From contig JBILGT010000012.1 of NCBI GenBank assembly GCA_044350895.1, forward strand, positions 1 to 38,693: a DNA stretch of 38,693 bases, in the 5' to 3' direction. Positions 32,731 through 38,693 of this stretch are shown one piece after another. The notes under the pieces were generated by a model that was not told the origin of the DNA, made no database searches, and saw only the letters and a list, made by a program, of their open reading frames with translations. How positions within the stretch are numbered: position 1 is the stretch's first letter; each line of letters opens with the position of its first letter. A program made the position numbers and the translations under genes. The DNA is from OMIS01 sp044350895. GTDB taxonomy: Bacteria > Patescibacteriota > Microgenomatia > UBA1400 > PJMF01.

Positions 32731-32736
32731 TATAAT
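32731..32736 (+). promoter_or_regulatory. -10 for tRNA-Glu
   Basis: TATAAT on the plus strand, with a weak -35 (GGTTAA, 16-nt spacer). The start would be about 37 nt before the tRNA, leaving a 5' leader for RNase P. Confidence 0.4.
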
Positions 32737-32779
32737 ATGTCACTGTTCACTAGGTTTGAGTTTACGCCAAGAATAATTT

Positions 32780-32852
32780 GGCCCCATCGTCCAGAGGCCT
32801 AGGACACCAGGTTCTCATCCTGGGAACTGCGGTTCGAATCCGCATGGGGTCA
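32780..32852 (+). tRNA. tRNA-Glu (anticodon CUC)
   Basis: The full cloverleaf can be read. Acceptor GGCCCCA pairs with TGGGGTC (one G-U). The D arm follows TCGTCCAGAGGCCTAGGAC, a typical Glu D region. The anticodon stem CAGG/CCTG holds the loop with CTC. The T arm is TGCGG-TTCGAAT-CCGCA. CCA is not encoded. The discriminator reads A (usually G in bacterial tRNA-Glu). It is the left border of the accessory tract: its 3' end shares GTTCGAA and GGGTCACA with the core of the repeats downstream. Confidence 0.95.
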
Positions 32853-32875
32853 CATTTAGAGATGTAGAATAGTTT

Positions 32876-32892
32876 TTCGAACTTAGTTCGAA
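32876..32892. repeat. Inverted repeat TTCGAAC-TTA-GTTCGAA after tRNA-Glu
   Basis: A perfect 7-bp inverted repeat with a 3-nt loop, 24 bp downstream of tRNA-Glu and at the end of the HEPN gene. It contains the GTTCGAA word found in the tRNA T loop and in the downstream repeat cores. It has a T-run on the wrong side to be a plus-strand terminator. It could be a recombinase-binding site. Confidence 0.35.
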
Positions 32893-32895
32893 CAC

Positions 32896-34119
32896 TTATG
32901 TATCTAATTTATTACTATTAAGTTTGGTTTGTACCTTTTTTACCGCATCTTGATAGTGCTTAGGCAGGTTACTCACATCCGACACGTCATCATAGCCTTC
33001 CTTAGATAGTTTATAAATCTTATTGTGTGTTACATATAAGAGCGGCATATTATTTCCAACTTTATGATGACCCATATTTTCAAGCAAATATGTGTCCCAG
33101 GGAGTTGGTTTTATCCAACAATCAGCCGATTTTTTGGTTATGGTCGAGTCATTTTCATCCCAAAAATTCTGATCAACATCGCTGGGATGTCCAATGAAAT
33201 AAGCGTGCATTGAAGGAGTCACTGCACTTTGAAGAAGCATCTCGACAGTATTTTCACAGTCATCTACTGCATTTTGTCTCTCTTCATCATCTCTTTTTAT
33301 TACTTCACCATGAGAGGGTGCATTACGAGCGTCTGACCACCATGCCACCAATTCTTTGATTTCTTCTTCTTTGTAGTCTCCACTGCTATTCATTAATTTC
33401 AACTTTTTTGAAAGAAGAGTGCTTTTTGAGGACAACTTTTGCATACAGACTATATCGGTAAGTCGCTTCTTTTCTGGATCTGATAATTTTGTTTGGTTAT
33501 TTATGGCGTCAAGAATTTGCTTTTTTTCACTTTTAGTCAGTTTTTTGCAAATCGTCTCCTCACTTTTCTCGTAACCCTTGTACAAGGCTTCCAGAGATGA
33601 CCACAACTTCACTGCTTTACCATTGTAGTCTTTATCAAGCTGAGAAAGTCGGAAAAAGCGAATTGCATTGCTCATGTCAGTATGAGCACCAATCAAGTTT
33701 GCAAATCTTTTTTGCAAACCAGAGACATCATTTAGTTTCACTGTATTTATAACAGGATTACTGCTACTAGCATAGCCACCTCCATTAAATACAAAGGAAC
33801 CATCTTCAATTGTCAGCGGGATGCCACAGTGCAGAGTAAGCATATCCAGTAAAACTTCAATCTTTTCGAGACAGGGTTGAAATTCCTCTAAACCCTCGTA
33901 GGGTATTGTCATAGTAGTGTTACCTGTTTCTTCAGTTTTAACGATGTCAGCGTTAAATATAAAACTCATCTGGAGTTTATCACCACCAAGGTTTGAAAGA
34001 GAAAATTCACCGATTACTATGTTCCAGCTATCGTCGAAACGCCAAATATGATCATCTTCATCTTTAAAGTGCACAAAAAGTTTACAAGTTATTTTTCTGA
34101 TACCAGATTTATAATCCAT
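32896..34119 (-). CDS. HEPN-domain protein (ApeA-like), candidate defence RNase
   Basis: 407 residues. The N-terminal half (about 1-170) is beta-rich and unknown. The C-terminal half holds a helical domain beginning near LWSSLEALYKGYEK, with RNAPSH (about residue 275), a match to the HEPN RNase motif R-X4-6-H, and then a long helix (ENTVEMLLQ). This layout, N-terminal sensor-like part plus HEPN, is that of ApeA-type anti-phage or abortive-infection proteins. The place beside a tRNA in an accessory tract fits. ATG 34119 has TATAAT 6 nt upstream; ATG 34125 abuts that box. Other HEPN roles, such as a toxin, are possible; activity is not shown by sequence. Confidence 0.6.
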   Translation of the reverse strand: MDYKSGIRKITCKLFVHFKDEDDHIWRFDDSWNIVIGEFSLSNLGGDKLQMSFIFNADIVKTEETGNTTMTIPYEGLEEFQPCLEKIEVLLDMLTLHCGIPLTIEDGSFVFNGGGYASSSNPVINTVKLNDVSGLQKRFANLIGAHTDMSNAIRFFRLSQLDKDYNGKAVKLWSSLEALYKGYEKSEETICKKLTKSEKKQILDAINNQTKLSDPEKKRLTDIVCMQKLSSKSTLLSKKLKLMNSSGDYKEEEIKELVAWWSDARNAPSHGEVIKRDDEERQNAVDDCENTVEMLLQSAVTPSMHAYFIGHPSDVDQNFWDENDSTITKKSADCWIKPTPWDTYLLENMGHHKVGNNMPLLYVTHNKIYKLSKEGYDDVSDVSNLPKHYQDAVKKVQTKLNSNKLDT

Positions 34120-34148
34120 ATCCATATTATACTTTCTCTTTATAATAA

Positions 34149-34225
34149 ACTCTCATCAACCTCACCACCCAAATCTCAAATTCAATTGGATACTGGGGTT
34201 CGAAACAAAGTGCAAAAGGGTCACA
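34149..34225 (+). repeat. Repeat copy B1 (core GTTCGAA-N13-GGGTCAC)
   Basis: First of five intergenic repeat copies. The left part (TCATCAACCTCACCACCCAA... TTCAATTGGATA) matches copy B2 at 36168 closely. The core has GTTCGAA at 34198 and GGGTCACA at 34218, 20 nt apart. It lies between the HEPN gene and the next accessory ORF. TTCAATTGGATA resembles a tRNA D arm. Confidence 0.75.
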
Positions 34226-34417
34226 GCGGACACCGTTCAAAAACGGGCGCGTTTTCTTCAAAAAAAGGTTGGGAGATCAATCCGTGGTTTTTGAGTTTTT
34301 GAAAGCGATGTTTTGCCATTCACACGTTTACATTTTCCAGTACAGTCAGTGAATTTTTTGTTCCTCTCTTTAGCAAATAGCCATTCACCTCAAAAATGAC
34401 CACTTTGGAACGGTTTC
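34226..34417. other. Intergenic stretch without a gene
   Basis: There is no ORF of note. One small inverted repeat AAAACG-GGCG-CGTTTT (about 34238-34253) could fold on either strand; on the minus strand it is followed by T and might end the transcript of the gene at 34418. Otherwise nothing is seen. Confidence 0.4.
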
Positions 34418-35095
34418 TCACAAAGAAGATGAACTTCGATATTTTTTTACTCTATTAAAACGACTTCGCAGTGCTCTTATAGTTTGGAGAGGCATATGAA
34501 CTCTTCTGGCGGCAAATAATTGCCATTTAATCGCCCTAAATTCATGGTCTTGAGAGTCATAGCCTAATTCTGTTGAACTGTCCGACTGTAAAACAGTAGT
34601 TGCAATCTCATCACGCTGACTTTCAATTGCATGTGTCATTTCTTCAACTCCCCCTAAGTAACAGTAGTCTACCAATAAACCACTAAATCTAATTTCTCCA
34701 TCATTAGCCGTAGCAGAAATATCTACATCTTGAGGTATTGTGCTGTATAAAGCTAATGTTTCTAGGTTAACTATGAAACTGTTCAAACTCGGATCGTATG
34801 CAATAAATACATTTTGTTTATAGCTATCGACAGCATTGATAGCTGGATATTTAAAATCTGGAGGAACAGCATTCCTTTTGAATGCCTCTAAATATATAAA
34901 TTCTAACCCCTCACTAACCTTTATCATTATTTTACTTGCATTACTAATACCTTCATCTGATACATTTAACTTCCAAACCTTTTCAATAATATTCTGCCAT
35001 ATTTCTTCTGAATGCAAATGAGATCTATCATAATGGCTACTAGTAGTATTCACATCAATAACTTTTGTAGGCGCTTCTTCCACAACATTTTTCAT
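34418..35095 (-). CDS. Accessory protein of unknown function
   Basis: 225 residues, no signal peptide and no membrane segment, so probably cytosolic. An acidic N-terminal half and a basic C-terminal tail (ALRSRFNRVKKYRSSSSL) that could bind nucleic acid. The middle has EEMTHAIESQRDEIA and LGYDSQDHEFRAIKWQLFAARR. I recognise no family. The base composition is richer in A and T than that of the housekeeping genes, which fits acquired DNA. It lies between repeat copies B1 and A1, as a single-gene unit. CATAAT lies 9 nt before the ATG; there is no Shine-Dalgarno. Confidence 0.55.
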   Translation of the reverse strand: MKNVVEEAPTKVIDVNTTSSHYDRSHLHSEEIWQNIIEKVWKLNVSDEGISNASKIMIKVSEGLEFIYLEAFKRNAVPPDFKYPAINAVDSYKQNVFIAYDPSLNSFIVNLETLALYSTIPQDVDISATANDGEIRFSGLLVDYCYLGGVEEMTHAIESQRDEIATTVLQSDSSTELGYDSQDHEFRAIKWQLFAARRVHMPLQTIRALRSRFNRVKKYRSSSSL

Positions 35096-35175
35096 TTCAA
35101 TAGTATTATGTATAATAAAAATTATAGCATTTTTATCTCAGATGCGTGTTAATCTTAAGCCTTTTGTAAGTCTTT

Positions 35176-35395
35176 CAAAAATTGCCTGTAAAAGTCTTTT
35201 CATTAAACAAACTGGAAGTTGATTCTACTTTAGTGAAGAACATATTAGTTTATTCTAACTAACAACTTACGATTAAATGAACGAGAAGGCATAGCGTGCC
35301 TTATTTCTTTTGATTCACTTTGAGTAGGGTAAGATAACATTAGATCTTGTATCCACGGTAAAAAAAGTTCGAAACAAATCCCCTTAGGGTCACCA
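35176..35395 (+). repeat. Repeat copy A1 (220 bp)
   Basis: A long copy, highly similar to A2 (37880-38101) along its whole 220 bp, with shared words CATTAAACAAACTGGAAGTT, TTAGTGAAGAACATAT and TATCCACGGTAAAA. The core has GTTCGAA at 35367 and GGGTCAC at 35387. It contains the hairpin AAGGCA-TAGCG-TGCCTT (about 35286-35302). The 341-bp gap between the two flanking genes holds only this repeat and a promoter. Confidence 0.85.
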
Positions 35396-35400
35396 ATCTA

Positions 35401-35429
35401 TTGATTATTCTAACTGTTCCCGCTATTGT
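35401..35429 (+). promoter_or_regulatory. Promoter of the gene at 35437
   Basis: TTGATT (35401-35406), 17-nt spacer, TATTGT (35424-35429), ending 7 nt before ATG 35437. It begins 5 bp after repeat A1. It overlaps the alternative TTG start at 35401, which is therefore not preferred. Confidence 0.45.
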
Positions 35430-35436
35430 TAATGGT

Positions 35437-36150
35437 ATGTACAACCCTACTTTATCTACAAATCCTGATATTGAGCCAAAAATTCCTGAACAAACCGTCA
35501 TTACTACAAAAACTCCAACGGTAGCAATAATTACAACTTCAGTGATTTTCACACTCATTGGCGCAACAGGAATGTGGGGATATCAAAAAATATCTCAGAC
35601 TGCTCAAACTCCTTCTATAGCTTCACAGGAAGCGGACAACAGAGAGCTCACCAGCACAATTACAACCCCAGCTACTACCACCAGTATTGAACCTACACTT
35701 GCAAACACAAAACAAGCACTGCAGGAATATTCCTCTGCTACTAATCCATATACATTTTCTTATCCTCAAAGTACTTACTGGCAAGTGTTTGAAACTAATG
35801 GAGTAAAGGGAGCTTCTGTATCAGTCAGCTGTGATACTTGTACGGATGCTAAAGTTGATATGTTTCAAGTAACACCTGTTATTTTTACTTCAATTGAAGA
35901 ATATATCCAGAAGGATACCCTCACAACAAATAAAACCGCCATTACTTTGAATGGCCTCCCAGCAGTGCGAGGAGTTCAGTCTGGAAGTGAAGAAGCTGGT
36001 GGTTCATTTGTCGTCGTGTTTATTGTTAAAGATAAAAAAGGTTATCTCTTACAACAAAGATATGCAGGTTTATATAATAAAACGCAGTTTTCAGAAATTC
36101 CTCAGGTTGAACCAGATATGTTGGCAAGTTTTAAATTTTCAGATATGTGA
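35437..36150 (+). CDS. Single-pass membrane protein with outside domain, accessory
   Basis: 237 residues: a short cytosolic N-terminus, one membrane segment (about residues 30-50), a Thr/Pro-rich linker (ITTPATTTSIEPT), and an outside domain of about 140 residues. The linker-domain border YSSATNPYTFSYPQSTYWQV looks like a PsbP-like or surface domain start. The domain contains a Cys pair (SCDTC). The architecture mirrors that of the gene at 36362, although the domains differ in sequence. It lies alone between repeats A1 and B2. The function is unknown. Confidence 0.6.
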   Translation: MYNPTLSTNPDIEPKIPEQTVITTKTPTVAIITTSVIFTLIGATGMWGYQKISQTAQTPSIASQEADNRELTSTITTPATTTSIEPTLANTKQALQEYSSATNPYTFSYPQSTYWQVFETNGVKGASVSVSCDTCTDAKVDMFQVTPVIFTSIEEYIQKDTLTTNKTAITLNGLPAVRGVQSGSEEAGGSFVVVFIVKDKKGYLLQQRYAGLYNKTQFSEIPQVEPDMLASFKFSDM

Positions 36151-36167
36151 TAGTTACTCTATTGCAT

Positions 36168-36245
36168 AAGCCTTCATCAACCTCGCCACCCAAATTTCAA
36201 ACTCAATCGGATATTCTAGTTCGAAACAAATCCCCTTAGAGTCAC
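36168..36245 (+). repeat. Repeat copy B2
   Basis: It matches B1 in its left part (CTTCATCAACCTCGCCACCC, TTCAAACTCAATCGGATA) and joins the same core: GTTCGAA at 36219, GAGTCAC at 36239, 20 nt apart. It lies between two membrane-protein genes. Confidence 0.8.
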
Positions 36246-36361
36246 TTTTTGGCAGGACTTTTAGGAAATTGCTAAAATAAAATCGAAATTTGCAACACCT
36301 CAAAATAAATTACTTCTGATTACTAATTGTTTTACTTGCAGATATACTTTATTATGAAATA
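36246..36361 (+). promoter_or_regulatory. Upstream region with -10 of the gene at 36362
   Basis: TATACT (36343-36348), with a weak TTACTA 17 nt upstream, lies 13 nt before the ATG; there is no Shine-Dalgarno. Nothing else is seen in this AT-rich stretch. Confidence 0.35.
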
Positions 36362-37069
36362 ATGCAGGATAAATCTGTTGATATTACCAATATAACTCCT
36401 GTAGAGACTCCTCAGACTGATACACAACACTCTCCACAAAAATCACTGATGATCCCAATTCTTGCAACTATTTTAATTTGTGCATTTGTATTTGGAGCTA
36501 CCGGCTATTATCTTGCTCAACTACAGTCTCAAAAAGCTAATCTTCCAACTGAACTAAGTCAGGTCATAGCTACACCCACACCAACTGTTACAAGTACTGC
36601 TCCAGAGCAATCTACCCCAGAATTAACAACTACAGTACCAAGCATACCTACAAAAAAATGTAGTAATGTTGCTGTCGGTATCACGCTGTCTATACCTGAG
36701 ACTTGGCTGTGTGACTCTAAGATCCTTGGTGAAATTGGATCATATGATGGATCAATAACTATCACATCTGATGTTTTTGAAATAACTGCTAGTACTTTAG
36801 GTAGAGGGCCATATTGTGGCGATGCAGAGCCTGCCAATGAAAGTGACGTTTGTCGCACATCCACATTTTATACCAATGATAGAGTTAGTCTGGATATGTT
36901 TACTAGTGAAGGCCAAGATAAAGAAATCTTTGGTAGCATTAAAACTAATACAGGTGAGTTTAGCTCGTGGATTTCAATTAAATATAAAAATATGGAAACT
37001 ACAAAACTTACTCCTGCTAATAGAGCTGAACTAATAAAAGTGTTAGATTCATTACAGGTCTCCAAGTAA
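36362..37069 (+). CDS. Single-pass membrane protein with outside domain, accessory
   Basis: 235 residues: a cytosolic N-terminus (about 28), one membrane segment (about 29-52, MIPILATILICAFVFGATG), a Thr/Pro-rich linker (ATPTPTVTSTAPEQS), and an outside domain of about 130 residues with four Cys that could form two disulfides (KKCSN, WLCDS, YCGDA, VCRTS). It ends with a typical surface-domain tail (LIKVLDSLQ). The layout is the same as in the gene at 35437. It is a single-gene unit between repeats B2 and A3. The function is unknown. Confidence 0.6.
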   Translation: MQDKSVDITNITPVETPQTDTQHSPQKSLMIPILATILICAFVFGATGYYLAQLQSQKANLPTELSQVIATPTPTVTSTAPEQSTPELTTTVPSIPTKKCSNVAVGITLSIPETWLCDSKILGEIGSYDGSITITSDVFEITASTLGRGPYCGDAEPANESDVCRTSTFYTNDRVSLDMFTSEGQDKEIFGSIKTNTGEFSSWISIKYKNMETTKLTPANRAELIKVLDSLQVSK

Positions 37070-37076
37070 ACATGCC

Positions 37077-37090
37077 CCACATTACTGTGG
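37077..37090 (+). terminator. Small hairpin after the gene at 36362
   Basis: CCACA-TTAC-TGTGG, 7 bp after the stop codon. There is no T-run, so it is only a possible transcript end. Confidence 0.25.
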
Positions 37091-37159
37091 CGTATTGAAT
37101 AAAAATGTGATTAACTACTAACCATCACTAAATCAACACTTAGTAGTGCATTTTATATC

Positions 37160-37255
37160 AGGGTAAGATACACATTAGCTTGTGTATCCAAAGCAAAAAA
37201 AGTTCAAAACAAATCTCCTTAAGGTCACCATCAGCGATATAAACACTTTAAAAGT
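37160..37255 (+). repeat. Repeat copy A3 (partial)
   Basis: It holds the last 75 bp of the A type (AGGGTAAGATA onward) plus a right flank (CAGCGATATAAACACTTT) that matches the right flank of A2. The core is GTTCAAA at 37202 and AGGTCAC at 37222, again 20 nt apart, somewhat decayed. Confidence 0.75.
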
Positions 37256-37290
37256 CATATATGCTTTTTCGACTTATAAGACAATCAAAT

Positions 37291-37800
37291 TCAAGGGGTA
37301 TAAATGCCTTCGATTATTGATATGTTTCCGGAACTATCAGTATAAATTTTAAACAGACCTAGCTCACTTTTATTTCGAAAGAACATAGATTTATCTATGA
37401 TTGAATTGCTGTTACCAACATAATTATCATAAAATTCCGACATGGTTACATTTTTCATATCTGCGCCCCACCCGTCTTCATTATGTGTCATTGCTCTATA
37501 TATGGTTGTACTCGTGGCTGTATACTGTTTTGCCGGAAGTTCATTTGCCAAACAAAAACCGCTAGGACTATCTAAGCGCAGAGCTTCACATTGATCTACT
37601 GATAAGAAATCTACTTTTTTAAGGTCTATCAAATAACGCTCATCTATTTTGTATATATTGTCCATTAATGCGAATATTTGAGTATTACTAGTTTGGTTTG
37701 ATTGCGACCTATTTTTCTGTTCGCCCGAGTAAACGATATATATTCCAATACTGATTAATAAAAAAATGGCTATGAAAGCGATTAAATAATATCTATTCAT
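37291..37800 (-). CDS. Membrane-anchored small protein, accessory
   Basis: 169 residues (ATG 37800). One N-terminal membrane anchor (about residues 4-25) and an outside domain of about 140 residues: a Ser/Asn/Gln-rich linker, then a domain with a Cys pair (DQCEALRLD, GFCLANELP). The layout recalls a minor pilin-like or surface protein but without a prepilin cleavage motif. ATG 37800 is chosen because TATATT ends 6 nt upstream; the longer frame to 37839 covers that box. It lies alone between repeats A3 and A2. The function is unknown. Confidence 0.55.
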   Translation of the reverse strand: MNRYYLIAFIAIFLLISIGIYIVYSGEQKNRSQSNQTSNTQIFALMDNIYKIDERYLIDLKKVDFLSVDQCEALRLDSPSGFCLANELPAKQYTATSTTIYRAMTHNEDGWGADMKNVTMSEFYDNYVGNSNSIIDKSMFFRNKSELGLFKIYTDSSGNISIIEGIYTP

Positions 37801-37806
37801 ATGTTT

Positions 37807-37812
37807 AATATA
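37807..37812 (-). promoter_or_regulatory. -10 of the gene at 37291-37800
   Basis: TATATT on the minus strand, 6 nt before ATG 37800, with no Shine-Dalgarno: another apparently leaderless start. Confidence 0.4.
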
Positions 37813-37879
37813 CACCATTATTGTTGAGCATAGAAACAATAATACCTAATTGCAGCGTTGTTTTTAAAGTATGCATTTA

Positions 37880-38127
37880 CAAAAATTGCCCGTAAAATGT
37901 CTTTTCATTAAACAAACTGGAAGTTGATTTTGCTTTAGTGAAGAACATATCAGTTTATTCTAACCATTAGATTTACGACTAAATAAGCGAGATGGCATAG
38001 CCTGCCTAACTTCTTTTGATTCAGTTTGCGAAGGTTAAGATACCATTAGAGTATGTATCCACGGTAAAAGAAGTTCGAAACAAATCCCCGTAGGGGCACC
38101 ATTCGCGATATCAACACTTTCAAAGTG
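37880..38127 (+). repeat. Repeat copy A2 (222 bp plus right flank)
   Basis: It aligns with A1 over its whole length and with A3 over its 3' 75 bp and the right flank (CGCGATATCAACACTTT). The core is GTTCGAA at 38073 and GGGGCAC at 38093, 20 nt apart. Next to it CCCCGTAGGGG forms a perfect 4-bp hairpin. The 376-bp gap between the flanking genes holds only this repeat and the -10 at 37807. Confidence 0.85.
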
Positions 38128-38176
38128 GAGAATATACTGGAAAATGGTAGTGCAATCATGGAATTAGAATACAGTT

Positions 38177-38693
38177 TTAAACATCTGGGGCAAAGATTAC
38201 TGCATCTTTATCAGAGAACTCAGAAACAATTACATATGAATCTGATATTTGTAATTCCCTAGCTCTCAGTTTTAGGTTTGTTAGATCTTGTTGAGATGCA
38301 GACATTTTTACTTCTAATGCTACATTTTCATCAGCAATAAAATCAATTTCCATTCCACCATCTCTATTATAAAAAGACAGCGTGTGATTTGGACGCAAGT
38401 TTTGAAAAACACTCTGTTCAAACAACTGACCTTCCGATGGTCTACCTAAGACACCTGCAATACCAGAGTCACACATAAATAATTTTTTGCTTCCCGCTGC
38501 TTGTCTATCAATACTTCCACTGTGGCGTGGTAACAATGAAATAAAATAGGTTTGTTCTAAAAAAGAAAGATATGAGTATATGGTTTCTCTAGAAAGGGAT
38601 AATGTGGTAGCAAGTTTTAATATCTCTATTCGTGATCCAATTCTAGGAACTAGCAATAAAATTAAGTCTCGAAGCTTAGACATATCTTTAAAA
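38177..38693 (-). CDS. AAA ATPase of the DUF4143 family, C-terminal part (runs off the window)
   Basis: This is the C-terminal part of a DUF4143 (AAA_14-type) ATP-binding protein. A winged-helix-like part (RIEILKLATTLSLSRETIYS, then YLSFLEQTYFISLLPRH) is followed by the nuclease-like DUF4143 core: KLFMCDSGIAGVL, FEQSVFQNLRPN, FYNRDGGMEIDFIADENVAL and EVKMSA, with the D...E-K pattern of the restriction-nuclease fold. The frame stays open to the right edge (F-K-D before Met at 38683), so the ATPase domain lies outside the window. It is the last unit of the repeat-separated array. Such genes are common as mobile, many-copy accessory genes in CPR bacteria and archaea. Confidence 0.8.
   Translation of the reverse strand, partial: FKDMSKLRDLILLLVPRIGSRIEILKLATTLSLSRETIYSYLSFLEQTYFISLLPRHSGSIDRQAAGSKKLFMCDSGIAGVLGRPSEGQLFEQSVFQNLRPNHTLSFYNRDGGMEIDFIADENVALEVKMSASQQDLTNLKLRARELQISDSYVIVSEFSDKDAVIFAPDV

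Noticed and set aside
32876..32892. Intrinsic terminator for tRNA-Glu
   Set aside because: The hairpin is perfect, but the T-run precedes it on the plus strand and there is none after it on either strand.
35340..35558. 72-codon minus-strand frame running into repeat A1
   Set aside because: It overlaps the membrane-protein gene and its promoter on the plus strand and has no recognisable domain.
34149..38127. The repeats as functional tRNA genes
   Set aside because: GTTCGAA looks like a T loop, but no pairing T stem, anticodon arm or matching 5' acceptor strand could be found.
34149..38127. Canonical integron attC sites or a CRISPR array
   Set aside because: No GTTRRRY core and complement pair, no integrase in the window; copies are about 1 kb apart with genes between, so not a CRISPR.

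Overview
The window looks like a chromosome piece from a Candidate Phyla Radiation (Patescibacteria) bacterium, probably of the Microgenomates group. This is inferred from gene content: a compact set of AT-leaning genes, many polyprenol-phosphate-type glycosyltransferases and GT-C membrane enzymes, a short AspRS, a DUF3048 protein, a CAP-domain protein, a DUF1189-like protein, and very tight gene packing with ATGA/TAATG overlaps. TGA is used as a stop (gmd, rmd, secD, secF), so the code is standard. The lineage was not tested by any search.

Layout. 1-5.3 kb: a class I fructose-bisphosphate aldolase cut by a stop at the window edge, divergent from an alpha-glucan phosphorylase, then a GT39-like membrane enzyme, a sensorless histidine kinase and an OmpR-type regulator that meet tail to tail. 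5.3-13.4 kb: tRNA-Gln(CUG) and, on the minus strand, an envelope sugar operon: ugd, rmd, gmd, a DPM1-GtrA fusion, a GT39 enzyme, an ALG5-like GT2 and an MptA/B-like GT-C enzyme. Together these could make UDP-glucuronate and GDP-D-rhamnose, load sugars onto a polyprenyl carrier, flip the carrier and transfer the sugars outside the membrane. 13.5-16.3 kb: dacA and aspS under a T-box riboswitch with an Asp (GAC) specifier and a very short Stem I. 16.3-17.5 kb: a plus-strand consensus promoter, a 130-nt leader ending in an attenuator, a ParB/Srx-like protein and a small unknown protein. 17.4-20.8 kb: recJ and a CCA-adding/poly(A) polymerase, divergent. 20.7-27.3 kb: a minus-strand housekeeping operon frr, rseP, a small membrane protein, DUF3048, a wHTH protein, secD, secF, NUDIX. 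27.4-32.7 kb: a DUF1189-like protein, an envelope block (rmlA, two coiled-coil membrane/exported proteins), a small membrane protein, a CAP protein, and sppA.

32.8-38.7 kb is an accessory tract that starts at tRNA-Glu(CUC). Six unrelated ORFs in mixed orientation (HEPN-domain protein; four unknowns, three of them membrane-anchored with outside domains; and a DUF4143 ATPase fragment) are separated by exactly one copy each of a repeat. The repeat core has GTTCGAA and a GGGTCAC-like box always 20 nt apart, always on the plus strand. The tRNA-Glu 3' end carries the same two boxes 15 nt apart. This looks like a tRNA-anchored, one-gene-per-unit cassette array that is not a canonical integron, and it is the most interesting signal here.

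A second window-wide pattern: genes at the start of transcription units mostly have a -10-like hexamer 5-8 nt before the start codon and no Shine-Dalgarno sequence (apparently leaderless), whereas genes with leaders (aspS, frr, rmlA, ugd, gmd, the DUF3048 gene) have good AGGA/GGAG sites.
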